Source: Zanthoxylum bungeanum (lineage: Eukaryota; Streptophyta; Magnoliopsida; Sapindales; Rutaceae). Taken from it: a stretch of 64,000 nt of DNA. The position numbers and the translations under genes were made by a program. The stretch lies in assembly GCA_019454045.1 (NCBI GenBank), contig SKCR01036132.1:42339-106338 (forward strand), written 5' to 3'. Shown here piece by piece: positions 23,921 through 35,683 of this stretch. How positions within the stretch are numbered: the stretch's first letter is position 1; every line of letters begins with the position of its first letter. The notes below the pieces were generated by a model. It had not been told where the DNA came from and made no database searches. It worked only from the letters and a program-made list of their open reading frames with translations.

Positions 23921-25341
23921 TTATAAACAAGATTCACAGACGTCATATGAATTTGGATCAAATCCGTCCAAGTACACACTCTTCGAAAGTGTGGATATGT
24001 GAGTCTTGTTAATGGGTCCCAGATGACAATGCCACATATAAGTTTCATCTTTGTTACTTAATTTAAGCCTTTTGTTTGTTACATTATATGTTTGAGATTG
24101 ATTTATATTCAAAATATAAAGACCATTATTCACATCAGCACTGCATATCTCCATATCATTTTTATACATAAAACACCCAGTGTTTCTAAAAACAAAAGTA
24201 TAGCCACATTGGTCTAATAAATATACAGATATAATATTCCTAGTCAAACTAGGTACATAATAACAGTCTGAAAGATTAAGTACATGCCCCGAGGGCAGTT
24301 CCAAAATATAAGTCCCAACGGCCAAAACGGTGACTCAAGTCATATTTCCAACGCGGAGGTCAATCTCTCCTGAGGCCAGTCTCCTGCTAATCCGCAGATC
24401 CTGCACATCAGTACATATATGAGTACCACAACCAGAATCAAAAATCCAATTTTTAAAACTAGAAGTAGATATGTTTATTTCTATAACAAACATACCTGAA
24501 GCCGGTTCCTTGCCCGATTTAATTTCCTTCATGTGCGCCTTGTACTCACGGCAGTCACGCTTCCAGTGATCCCGTTTGCCACACTGCAGGCATACATCTT
24601 GGGATTTGTCCTTACCTTTCCCAGAAGGTTTTGACGATTTGGCGTTGCCCTTTTTCTTCTTCTTATTCTTTACACCTCTAGTTGCCTTCGGCCAAGCCTT
24701 GGGAGACTGAGATGTTGAAGCGAAGTGCGCCTCGTGTTTTTTACCCTTCATCAGCTCTTTTTCTGCTTCACGCAGTATTGCCATCAGCTGTCTAAGAGTA
24801 TAGTCTTGGTTCATCATATTGTAGTTCATGATGAACCCGCTCCAGCTATCAGGAAGAGACTACAAGATCAAATCTATAGAAGTCTCAGCCTCAATGGTTA
24901 TGCCTAGCTGACCTAGCTGTTCAATGTCGGCAATCATCTGTGACACATGGTGCTCAACAGATGTACCCTCCGACATTCGAGAGCGAAAGAGCTTCTTCTA
25001 TAATTTATACTTTTGCGATCTAAGGTTAGATCGATGAAGGTCCTTCAATTTTGCCATCATAGTATATGGATCCAATCCATTGTTTTGGCGACGAAATTGA
25101 GGGGTCATCACAGCGAGCATGACGGACTGAGCAATTGAGTTGTCATCGCTATGAGTCTTCCAAAGCTTAAGCTCAAGCGGCTACTCATTTCTGAGCTTAG
25201 GCCCGATGGGTCTCTCTATCGTATAGAGCATCCTCTCAGCCCCTAGGACAATCCTGAGGTTTATGTCTCAATCAGGAAATTCGCGCCATTAAAGGCATTT
25301 TCGCCCATGATAATGTCCCTAACTCCGATGTTTCCAGCCAT
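23921..25341 (-). pseudogene. C2 gag, protease and pre-integrase zinc region
   Basis: ATG 25341 starts MAGNIGVRDIIMGENAFNGA. The rest of gag N-terminus carries many stops. The frame 24829-24335 has the zinc knuckle CLQCGKRDHWKRDC and the aspartic protease motif FDSGCGTHI (D-S-G). The frame 24325-23921 contains the GAG-pre-integrase zinc region (MWHCHLG, then YDVCESC). Gag would form virus-like particles and the protease would cut the polyprotein. The same start with small changes is seen in C1 at 35683. Confidence 0.85.
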
Positions 25342-27520
25342 CTTAATTGCAATAGTCAAACTATTCAATTAACGATATTTGGGTACAGTCCAACTGTTAC
25401 AAGTAAAATAATAAAATATTAGTCCAACTAATAAATATATAATTGACGAAATAATTTGAAAGCGCGTAATGCCAATTATTTGAATGAAATTACAAGTTCA
25501 ATACTGGCCTCCCATAATTTTTCGGCGAGCCTCTAACCCTCTGTTGAGTACTCGGGAAACCTAGTTTCCTAGTGGGCTAGGATCCCGTTAAATAACACAC
25601 AACCTTGACTTTGGCCAACAAGCTGTATGATATTTAACTAGTTAGATCTCTAAGATCAATTGGATCTCATCCAATTCCTAGATCCGATAGGTGGACCTCC
25701 AAGTCCGAAACATATATACAATATATATGCCAATATATCCAATATATTTTCCTAACCTTTTTCCTCTGAATAAACTAAGCCTTGGCTTTGGCTCAAGAAG
25801 CTTAATGATTCCAGTTAAGCGGGACCCATTGACCTTGGAAAGCTTCGTAATCGATGTCGATGAACAAAAATGATCTTGACTTTGGCCAAAAAATCACAAC
25901 TTGGGCAAGACATACGATATGGAACAAAGCCTTCATGATTCAAACACATCCGAAATGGACAAAGGTCTTGACTTTGGACAACAAACCAGTGCCAATCTTG
26001 GATCTTGAGAATGAATCATTCAATGGAAGGAAAACGCTTAATATTTGATTAAAGGTTTTTCGCGTAATTGGCAACCAATTAATTATCTTTGATTAGGTCT
26101 CATCATACACCTTTAAGCATGCATTCTAAAAGCATAATAAGGCGCGGTAAATAAATTAATAATGATATGCGAATGGATATCTCACAAATTATTCCTAGAA
26201 CAAATCACTCCATTTCCTCTCCCCGGCTAGCACTATTCTAACTTCTACCCAATTACTTAATACATCAAAGAAACCTCATTACATTGAGGGGAATTGGTGA
26301 GAAGAGAATTACAAAGAATCGAGAGATAAAGGCTGGACACGCAGGTCCAATTTAATAAATTCTAAATTTATTACAACAATTTCCAAAATTGCCCTCACCC
26401 ATCTAATATCCATCCGATATACATTATTCATACAACACATCCATGTATTCACACAAAGCATGTTATTCAATCAATCTAATCCAATTAATTAATCTTCGAA
26501 TTAAGTTATCATCCAATGTTCAAACAATGATTTGATTTGCGCGAGTCCAACTCATTTAAGAATAAGTACTCAAAGTACGAATTCTTGAATTATATCGAAC
26601 TACAATTTTAAATATGATTTAATTTGTATTCAATATTAATTCCTTATTTAATTCCAAATTAAATAATTACACTTTAATAATGTGCCTTTACGACTTAGAT
26701 TCTAAATCTAATCTTAATGGGTCTCAAAGCCCAATTAACATCCAATGTCAATTTAATTAAAGTCCAATGGGCTTTCAATTAATTTATCAAGGCATGGACT
26801 TTCGCAACCAACGCCCAATAAGGAATCACCATTTGTCACAAAATTAATTTTGGTCCATTAGGCCCAATTAATTATTTAAAGGCTCATATATTATATTTGG
26901 ACTTAATGGAATGGTTTATACCCAATTTGGATCTAATCCAATTGTCCTAAACCAACTTGGCCCAACCAAGCCCATTAGGCCCAAATACAACAACTATAGC
27001 CCAATTCCAAATTAAGCCCAATTAATTAAATTCGAATATTCCAAATTTCATGAATTAATTAATTAAAGTGCTTAGCCATAATCAGTTATTTAAATCAACA
27101 TTTCCAAAATACTAATTTAATCAATTAATCATGCTTTATTATATTCAACACATGTCTAACATTATTGAACCAAAATCAAGTCATTAACATGCTCCTTTGG
27201 TCACAGCAATGGAAGGATTTTTATATCCGATTTCGATTTCAATCCGATTAAATCACAAATCAAAATATCCAAGCATTTTAAACACATCCAATGGTTTAAA
27301 AAATAAAAAATCACCATGACCTAGGGTTCTTTAGTATTCGGCCAAGCTTAAGCATTTGGGGAAAATTAATCCAATTAATTTTTCTTCAAATTGATCATGC
27401 CCAACTCTAAGTTAACATTATATAAGCACACTCAAACAAACAATTTGATCAAAACATGCTTAAATCAAAAATACCCAAATCAAGCATATAAACCTAAGTT
27501 CAATTTCATGCTCAATAAGG
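25342..27520 (-). other. C2 untranslated leader
   Basis: About 2.2 kb between PBS and gag start, with no convincing gene. Near 25500-25620 it holds CGGCGAGCCTCTAACCC and a repeated phrase around TTGACTTTGGCCAACA, seen several times at 25605-25980. The region 26800-27000 repeats GGCCCAA/TTGGGCC elements. The C1 leader (35684-37865) matches it closely, so it is a conserved, unusually long leader of this family. Confidence 0.7.
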
Positions 27521-27532
27521 CTCATGATACCA
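27521..27532 (-). other. C2 primer-binding site (initiator tRNA-Met type)
   Basis: Minus-strand TGGTATCATGAG lies one base inside the 5' LTR. The plant iMet PBS consensus is TGGTATCAGAGC; this copy has a T inserted after TGGTATCA. Confidence 0.8.
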
Positions 27533-27533
27533 T

Positions 27534-29445
27534 TGTTGGTCTCTAAGATCATCCCAAGAACATTTAAAGCATCAAATAATGTGAATACAAAAGAAAAGTA
27601 TAGCAGAATAATACTTACAAAGATCGGTAGAGAGGATGTGTAGAGAACAAAAATCTTTGCTCCTTATAAAGTCTCCAAGATTTCCTTATGTAGGAATAAA
27701 TTTGATGAGCTCCAAGCTTGAGAAGGATTCCAAACTCAAAGGATGGTTTCCCTATCACCTTTGTATGATTCCTTTTAAGTGATAGGTTAGGAAAAATTGC
27801 TACAAAATTTCCTTTTCCTTCTTGTAACTCTCGGCCAAGCAAAGAGGAAGAAGAAAGAGTGCTTTGGGCGTGAATGGTGGAGAGAAGAAAGAGAGGAATG
27901 ACTTGAATTTTGTTTCAAAAAAAAAATAATTACTAAGTCAAATACCAAAAGTTGTAAATGGTTATTCAAAACCAAAAACAAAAAAAATGTTGAGAGCCAA
28001 AATTGCAATTAATGCTCTAAACTACCTGCATCACCAAAAGTGACTTATGTCACATCACTCAAAGTTGATGTGATTTCCATCACAAAAGGTGACTAATGAT
28101 GTGACTTGTGGGCCCCACTTTAATTCAAAATCTGAATGGACCCGCAAACACATCTCGGGCTCAGGTTCGTTAATTATGAATTAACGAATTTTCCGTTGCG
28201 ACGTAATTAAATCCAATTTGATTAAACAATAGTACCTCGCAAAATTATTACGAAAGTCGCTCGCGAATTAACTCTAAATTAATTCGTTCACACGAATTAA
28301 AATCCAATTTTAATTTCGCGTCAAAATCTAATTTCATTTAATATATCGAATATATTATTTTATCGATTAATTCCAAATCAATTGTTCTCTCTCTTCTAAT
28401 AGAATTTTATCCCAGATAAATTCTCACCGTAATTAATCCCAGAATAATTTTTCTCGAGTCATACGTCATCGGTGAATCTTTGGGAAGCGAACCATGAGAT
28501 CCCTTGATATGTTGGCAGTAAATCCGATCGTCAGACTATCCGAACACATGCGTACATTATACCATATTTTACCGATTTACGAGACATGGTTGGCTTCTAG
28601 CAAAGCGTCATGCCTACCAAATTCTCCAGAAATATTCTTTAAGGAATATATAATCTATAACTGGCAAAGTATACGTAGTTTTGCGTATTGCGATCCAGTA
28701 CGAAGCATATATCGGATCACAATGAACTAGTCTCTATAATCGGATAATCATGACCTTTGTCATATTATCCCGATAGTTGCAACATAATAGAGAACCAGTT
28801 CTGTATCCCTGCGTGATCATCATCTCCATATGACTAAAGTGATACTTCCGTCTTGACATCACACCCAATACACTACGATTCTCAATAAACCCAGAAGAGG
28901 CGTACACATAACCTATTAAAGTCTCGGACGACCAAAACCAAAGCGTATTGATGGTCGCAAGTACTAGCGGTGCAAGTCTCAGGTTAAGACCAAATACACC
29001 TACCTTGAAACGGATTCCCATAGACACATAGTCATACTACCAATGGGATTCCGCGGGGTCTATCCAGAGCGAAGTTATTTCTGTACCATCGGTAAACACA
29101 ACCTCCTATCACACTTGCATAAGTATCCAATACTTAAATATATGAGAACTATGTTGTTACGCTTCCATAACACACACAAGTGCAATACTAGTCTATTCTG
29201 CATTATCGATGTCCAGTCTCAATAATACTACGACTAGGGATATTTAATGATTAAACCTTTGTGGATTGATATCGTCTCATATCTTATAACCCGGAACTAA
29301 TCATAAGGACTTTTATCATTTATATATACAAGTAATCTAATTACAAAAATGATAAAATGCAATTTCCATTGTCACATAGTTAATTTGTACAAAAACCACA
29401 ATGTCTTTTACAAATAGTGACGATATGGGTCATAATTGTCCAACA
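27534..29445 (-). mobile_element. C2 5' LTR
   Basis: 1912 bp, the partner of 19761-21711. It lacks about 50 bp between GATCCAGTA and CGAAGC near 28700 relative to the 3' LTR, a likely deletion between short GTA repeats. It ends at 29445, followed by the GCCGG target duplication. Confidence 0.93.
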
Positions 29446-29450
29446 GCCGG

Positions 29451-31137
29451 CTCATTATTCTCAATAAGATTAATATCCACATGAGGTGAGATCAGAAACT
29501 CATACCTCTCATGTTGTTTTCTGACTCTCTCCGACCTACGCGGTTCTTGTGTGTCAGAAGATTGTGGTACTGTCTCATCCCTGATGAACTGTTCGTGTTC
29601 CATTAAGAAATCGGTGCTAGGAGCAGTATCACTCCGGTTTTCATCGAGTTTTACTTTCCTCCCACTTACCACTGTCTTTAGGAATTCCTTTTCGAGGAAA
29701 ACCGCATGTAGAGCAAAAAATACCTTGTTATCTTATTGGGTTGTAGAAGTAATATCCTTTAGTTTCCCTAAGATAACCTACAAATAGGCACTTATCCGAT
29801 TTGTGTTCTTGTTTGGTACCATCCAAACGTTTATTGTATGCCCAGTATCCCCAAATCTTCAGGAATGTGAAACCCGGTTTCTTTCCTGTCAATATTTCAT
29901 ATGGAGTTTGTTCAACGACTTTGACGGAACCTTATTCAAAATAAGTATTGCACTGTTCAATGTATATCCCTAGAAGGAAATTGGTAGCTCAGTACGACTC
30001 ATTATAGACCTTGACATATCCAATAAAGTTCAGTTTCTCCGTTTGGACACACCGTTTAATTGAGATGTTCCGGGAGGAGTCCATTGTGAAAGAATACCAT
30101 ACTCTTTCAAGTAATCTAGAAACTCATTGCTTAAGTATTCTCCACCACGGTCCGACCATAATGTTTTAATACTTTTACCGGTCTGTTTTTCTACTTCGTG
30201 TCGAAACTCTTTGAATTTCTCAAAGGTTTCCAACTTGTGTCTCATAAGATACATATAACCATAACTTGTTGCATCATCCGTAAAAGTTATGAATTATTCA
30301 TATCCACCTCTAGCCTGGCTAGACATGGGCCTACATACGTCACTATGAATGAGGGCTAATAGTTTGGTGGCACGTGCACGCTAAAAGGTGTTTTAGGCAT
30401 TTTTCCTAATAAACAAGATTCGCAGACGTCATATGAATTTGGATCAAATCCGTCCAAGTACCCACTCTTCGAAAGTGTGGATATACGAGTCTTGTTAATA
30501 TGTCCTAGATGACAATGCCAAATATAAGTTTCATCTTTGTTACTTAATTTAAGCCTTTTGTTTGTCATGTTATATGTTTGAGATTGATTTATATTCAAAA
30601 TATAAAGACCATTATTAACATCAGCACTACATATCTCAAAATCATTTTTTTTAAAAAAAAAAACACCCGGTGTTTCCGAATACAAAAGTATACCCATATT
30701 GGGTTAAACAAGTTACATATATAATGTTTCTAGTCAAACTAGGTACATAATAGTAGTCTGATAAATTAAGTACATGCCCCGAGGGCAGTTCCAAAATATA
30801 GGTCCCAACGGCCAAAACGGCGACTCTAGTCCCATTTCCAACTCGGTGGTCGATCTCTCATGAAGCCAGTCTCCTGCTAATCTACAGATCCTGCACATCA
30901 GTACATATATGAGTACCACAACCATAATCAAAAATCCAATTTTTAAAACTAGAAGTAGACATGTTTATCTAAATAACAAACATACCTGAAGCCGAAGCCT
31001 TGCCCGCCTTCACTTCCTTCATGTGCGCCTTGTACTCATTGCAGTCACGTTTCCAGTGACCCCGTTTGCCACACTGCAGGCAGACATCATGTGATTTGTC
31101 ATTTGCCTTCCCATAAGACTTTGATGATTTGGCCTTG
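29451..31137 (-). pseudogene. C1 polyprotein: integrase, protease and zinc knuckle part
   Basis: On the minus strand from 31137 down: zinc knuckle CLQCGKRGHWKRDC (frame 31157-30969), degenerate protease region, and GAG-pre-integrase (YIWHCHLGHINK, YDVCESCLLGKMPKTPFS; 30697-30356). The integrase core follows (LWSDRGGEYLSNEFLDYLKE, then GVSKRRN; 30254-30030), then the basic EPRRSERVRKQHERYEFLI tail (29672-29430). In the integrase core the catalytic Glu of SERRNRT reads Lys (SKRRN) and the Arg of LRSDRGG is Trp, so it is dead. It was joined to 19760 before C2 inserted. Confidence 0.85.
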
Positions 31138-33213
31138 TGACCGGCGTAAACACACACGTATAACGCAAGCGCACGTATCGTTCAAGTAGTATAAAGATAT
31201 CGATCCCATGATGACTTAATTCCTACTGTTGTTATTAATTGATGAATCTATTTATTTACAAATATCTAATTAAAGGGAGAAGAGAATGATTGTTTTTGGT
31301 TGGTTGAATGTGATTTTTCTAAATAAAATAAAAACAGACTCAAAAGAAAATACTAAGGAAAATAAAAGAAAAGACTCAAGGATCTAGGGTCGTGACTCCA
31401 CACAATATTATTTATAAAGATGAATTGATTCTCTTATATATGTGTAATAAATCAGTTTGCTAACCTGGAACACGAAAATATGCAAAAGCCTCTGTCGATG
31501 GTCAGACGCAAATACCCAGTATAACCCAATTGAACCATATTCCTATGTCAACCAAATTACCTGAATTCATTAAGACCAAGTTCCAATTATGGCTATCCAC
31601 GCCCGACAGGTATATGTCTATCCTGTAAGGAAATCTATTAAAGGGTTATCTATCCTCAAGGAAGATCGTGGGCTATTGAACCTAAGGCTGAAACCTAAAA
31701 TCCCTATGTCTAGTTCATTTTAAGTTTACCACATCAATCTTATTGGTGATCAGACAACAAGAAGCATTAAGCGTATTAATGCTTATTAATATTGTTTTTC
31801 ATCATTTCCCTAGAATAAAAATAAAATGGTGGGGTTAGAGGATTCACCATTAGAAATCTCAAATTATTATAATTTGGAAATTGTCAGTATTATCCAATTA
31901 AGTTGAACCAGCCATAAAGGCGGTATTATTATTTATCTATAAACCAGCCATATAGGCAGTAATTATCTGTCACCTAAAGACCAGCCATATATGCGGTATC
32001 ACATTATGTTACATAATTAAAATCAGCCATTAAGGCGGAATCAACTTTTAATCCAAATTATTAAATCATAATTTCCATATTATAATTGAAGTGAGATTAA
32101 TCTACCTTTACTATTTATAATTTAGAAATCTCCCTCATTATAATATATAAATCTACGTGATAATTACCAACCAACCATATAGGCGGTATCCTGATTAAGT
32201 CAAATTAATAATTAATTATCAACGGACCAACCAGGCGGTATCCTCATTAAGTCAGGTTAAAACCAATTTATAAATAATTACCAACCGACCAATATAGCGG
32301 TATCCTTATTAAGTCGGGTTTTAAATAATTTATATATTATAATTAAGGGAGATTAATCTAAATTATAAAAGTAAAAAGCCTCACCTTTACCCCAGCAGTA
32401 AATTAACTACCGAACATAAAAAAGAAAAAGAAAATAAAATAAAATTTTATTACAAAAAGTAAAAATGCATAATTAAAAATACTAAAAGTAAAAATGCTTA
32501 ATTTAAATTACAAAAACTTAAACACACAAGATGCAATCCTTAAAGTCCTTACAAAACTCAAGTAATGCATGATTTGAATTCTGACATCAAGCTGAATTTA
32601 TAGGCATCAGTAGGGTCTGGGCGTCGCGACACCAATATTTTACGCATCGCGACGCGTGTAGATCTTCGACACGTGTTGTTTTGGCTCCGCAAGATCGTGA
32701 CACGTGTCACGCTTATATCGGCAATTGACATTTTGATGTCGGTAACATGTGATGGCGACACATGTCCAGGTGCACGTTAGCGTAATCCGTTGAGATTTTG
32801 ACACATGGCAGGGTACATTTTAGCGTTGAAGCTGATTGTCGGCATCATAGGATGATGACACGTGGCGGGCGTATTTTAGCATATCAGTTGTGATGTTGAC
32901 ACGTGGCACGATGCACGTTAGCAAAGTCAACTTTTTAGATTCTGACACGTGGACCAGGCGCACGTTAGCAAGGACTCGGCGCATGTTAGGAGTCGCGACG
33001 CCAAGTGTTTGTGAAACGCGACACGCCCAAATTACCAAAATGCCATTTTTTCCAATTTTCAATATTTTGGCCCAAATCACCTCCAGAATATCCTGAAACT
33101 TTATTTATCTACAAAATAACACAAAACACATCAAAATATTCACAAACCTCAAGAAATTATACAAAATATTAGGTTAAATGAGTGGGAAATAGTGATATAA
33201 TTACAACTCATCA
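31138..33213 (-). mobile_element. Athila-like solo LTR G2, inverted
   Basis: On the plus strand it starts TGACCGGCGTAAACAC and ends AACTCATCA, the reverse complement of TGATGAGTTG...CGCCGGTCA. Perfect 5-bp duplications CCTTG flank it (31133-31137 and 33214-33218). It is 2076 bp and full length for this family, with inverted copies of GCCTATATGGCTGGT units (31900-32300) and CACGTG sites (32640-32960). It lies within C1 gag. Confidence 0.95.
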
Positions 33214-33218
33214 CCTTG

Positions 33219-33610
33219 CCCTTTCTCTTCTTCTTCTTCTTCTTATTCATACCTCCAGAAGCCTTCGGCCAAGCCTTGGCATTCGGAGATGTCGAAGCGA
33301 AGTGCGCCTCATGCTTCTTGTCCTTTAAAAGCTCTTTTTCTGCTTCATCATATTATAGTTTATGATGAACCCGCTCCAGCTGCCAGGAAGAGACTGTAAG
33401 ATCAAATCTATGGAAGTCTCAGCCTCAAAGACTATGCTTAGTTGTCCCAGCTGTTCGATGTCAGCAATCATCTGTGATACATGGTGCTCAACAGATGTAC
33501 CCTCTGACATGCGAGAGCGAATAAGCTTCTTCTGCAATTCGTACCTCTACGATCTAAGGTTAGATCGGTGAAGGTCCTTCAATTTCAACATCATTTAATA
33601 GGGATCCAAT
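33219..33610 (-). pseudogene. C1 gag, middle part
   Basis: Minus-strand frame 33537-33325 gives RSRMSEGTSVEHHVSQMIAD, then IEQLGQLSIVFEAETSIDLI and LQSLPGSWSGFIINYNM, a copia gag (UBN2-like) block. A Lys-rich run and the zinc-knuckle approach follow toward 33219. It is separated by G2 from the zinc knuckle and by G3 from the gag N-terminus. Confidence 0.8.
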
Positions 33611-35524
33611 TGATGAGTGGTAAATATATAACTTTTTCCCACTCATTTAACCTAATATTTTGTATAGTTTCTTGAGTCTTGTGAATATTTTGATGTGTTT
33701 TGTGTTATTTTGTAGATAAATAAAGTTTCAGGACATTCTGGAGGTGATTTGGAGCAAAACTGTGAAAATTGGCAAAAAGGGCAAAATGGTAATTTCTCGC
33801 GTCGCGCCGCGCAAAGCATCGGCGTCGCGACGCCTAAAGTGCGCCGAGGGCTGCTATCATGCGCCGGGTCAACGGGTCAGAATCTGAAAAGTTGACTTTG
33901 CTAATTTGCGCCGTGCCACGTGTCACAATCACAGAAGATTTGCTAACGTGCGCTGCCACGTGTCATCATCCTACGATGCCGACAATCATCATCTATGCTA
34001 TCTTGCACCGTGCCACGTGTCGACATCTCAACGGAGTTACTAATGTGCGCCGGTGCCACGTGTCGTGATCCGACGCTGCCGACAATTGCCCTCAGCGTGA
34101 CGTAAGCAATGACGTCATGAACAGTGCCACGTCATCGGATAAGAATCTGAGCCGGTGAATCAGCAAGTGACACGTGTCACTGTAGCTGGCGTCGCGATGC
34201 GGAACCCTTTGGCATCGCGACGCTGGACCCCTATCCGCGCCTATAAATTGAGCTCGATATTTCAGAAGTTGTTGTACCTTCCTCTCTCTTTAATTCTTCC
34301 TAAAGAGAGAGTTTCTCTCTCTAGTTTATTTTTATTTTACTTTTTACTTTGTAAATAATTTTAATTACGTTCTGTAGTAATAATAATTTTACTTTTGAAT
34401 AGTAGTAGTAATTTATTTTTACCTTTTACTTTCTACAGTTTTTACTATTTACCATGAGGAGGTAATTTCTCCAGCTAGGGTAAAAGGTAATTCTTTTACT
34501 GTTACTATTTAGATTAATCTCCCTTAAAAATAATATATTCACTATTTAAAATATTGACTTAAAAATGATACCGCCAGATTGGTCGGTTGGTAATTAAATA
34601 TTAATTCCGCCTTTATGGCTGGTTATTTTGGTTCCGCCTTTATGGCTGGTTATTTTGGTTCCGCCTTTATGGCTGGTTAAACTTAATTTAAAGTTAATAT
34701 ATTATATTAAGGGAGATATCTAAATAGTATTTAGTAGAAGCAATTCCTTTTACTTTAGCATTTTATTTTATTTTACTTTTCAGTTTTACTTTATGTCTTT
34801 TACTTTTCAGTATTTTTACTTTATGCCTTTTACTTTTAAGTATTTACTAGTCCTAGTTATGTGTTAGTTTTCTGAGGTTGTGATGACTTTTAATATCACC
34901 GGTTTATAAGGGATTATTTTATAGTTTGGGTAATTTAAAGGTTTACTTATTAAATCTTAAGTTTAATGCTTCTTGTTGTCTGATCACCAATAAGATTGAT
35001 ATGGTAAATCTAAAATGAACTAGACATAGGGATTTTAGATTTCAGCCTTAAATTTAATAGCCCACGATCTTCCTTGAGGATAGATAACCCTTTAATAGAT
35101 TTCCTTATAGGATAGGAATATACCTGTCGGGCGGGGGTAGCCATAATTGGAACTTAATCTTAATGAATCTAGATAATTTGGTTGACATAGACATATGGTT
35201 CAATTGGGTTAAACTGGGTATTTGTAGTTGACCATCGGAAGAGGCTTTTACATAATTTAGTGTTCCAGGTTAGTAAACCGATTTATTACACAAACATAAA
35301 ATAATTACTTTATCTTTTAAATGATATTAGAATGATTCACAACCCTAGATCTTTGTGTCTTTTGTTATTTTCCTTAGTATTTTCTTTTGTCTTTTTATTT
35401 ATTTATTTATTTTGTAAAACCACTTTCAACCAATCAAACAATCATTCTCTTCTTCATTTAATTAGATATCTGTAAATAAATAGATTCAATAATTAATAGC
35501 AATAGTAGGAATTAAGTCCTCGTG
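33611..35524 (+). mobile_element. Athila-like LTR G3, 3' truncated
   Basis: It begins TGATGAGTGGTAAATAT and follows the G1 LTR in order up to AATTAAGTCCTCGTGG at 35524. There the last 80 or so bases (ending CGCCGGTCA) are missing and C1 gag resumes. Compared with C2, about 100 bp of C1 gag is also missing at this junction, so a deletion removed the LTR end and neighbouring gag together. No target duplication survives. Confidence 0.88.
33917..34248 (+). promoter_or_regulatory. G3 U3 promoter: five CACGTG sites and TATA box
   Basis: CACGTG occurs at 33917, 33957, 34014, 34057 and 34171, most within GCCACGTGTC. A CTATAAATTGAGCTC TATA region follows at 34241-34255, then a pyrimidine-rich start region. 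GCCACGTGTC is the reverse complement of the known ABRE/G-box GACACGTGGC. Spacing is 40-115 bp. Confidence 0.6.
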
Positions 35525-35683
35525 GAAAATCCTGAGCTTACGCCTGAGAGATCTCTCTATCGTATAGAGCAACTTCTCAGCCCCCAGGAAAATCCTGAGG
35601 TTCACATCCCAGTTAGGAAAGTTCGCACCATTAAAGACATTTTCACCCATGACGATGTCCCTAACGCTGTTCTTTCCAGTCAT
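35525..35683 (-). pseudogene. C1 gag N-terminus
   Basis: ATG at 35683 gives MTGKNSVRDIVMGENVFNGA and NFPNWDVNLRIFLGAEKLLY, the usual start of this copia gag (compare C2 MAGNIGVRDIIMGENAFNGA). It is cut at 35525 by the G3 insertion and deletion. Confidence 0.8.

Larger units (their letters stand above)
19761..29445 (-). mobile_element. Full-length Ty1/copia element C2
   Basis: LTRs lie at 19761-21711 (3') and 27534-29445 (5'), both reading TGTTGGACAATT... to ...GAGACCAACA on the minus strand. The flanking 5-bp duplication is GCCGG (19756-19760 and 29446-29450). An iMet-type PBS (TGGTATCATGAG), a polypurine tract (CAAGTGGGAGAT) and all copia domains in the order gag-PR-IN-RT-RH are present. 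Length is 9685 bp. It is inserted in the C1 polyprotein, whose integrase-RT linker is continuous once C2 and one GCCGG are removed. It is non-autonomous because of stops and an RT deletion. Confidence 0.95.
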
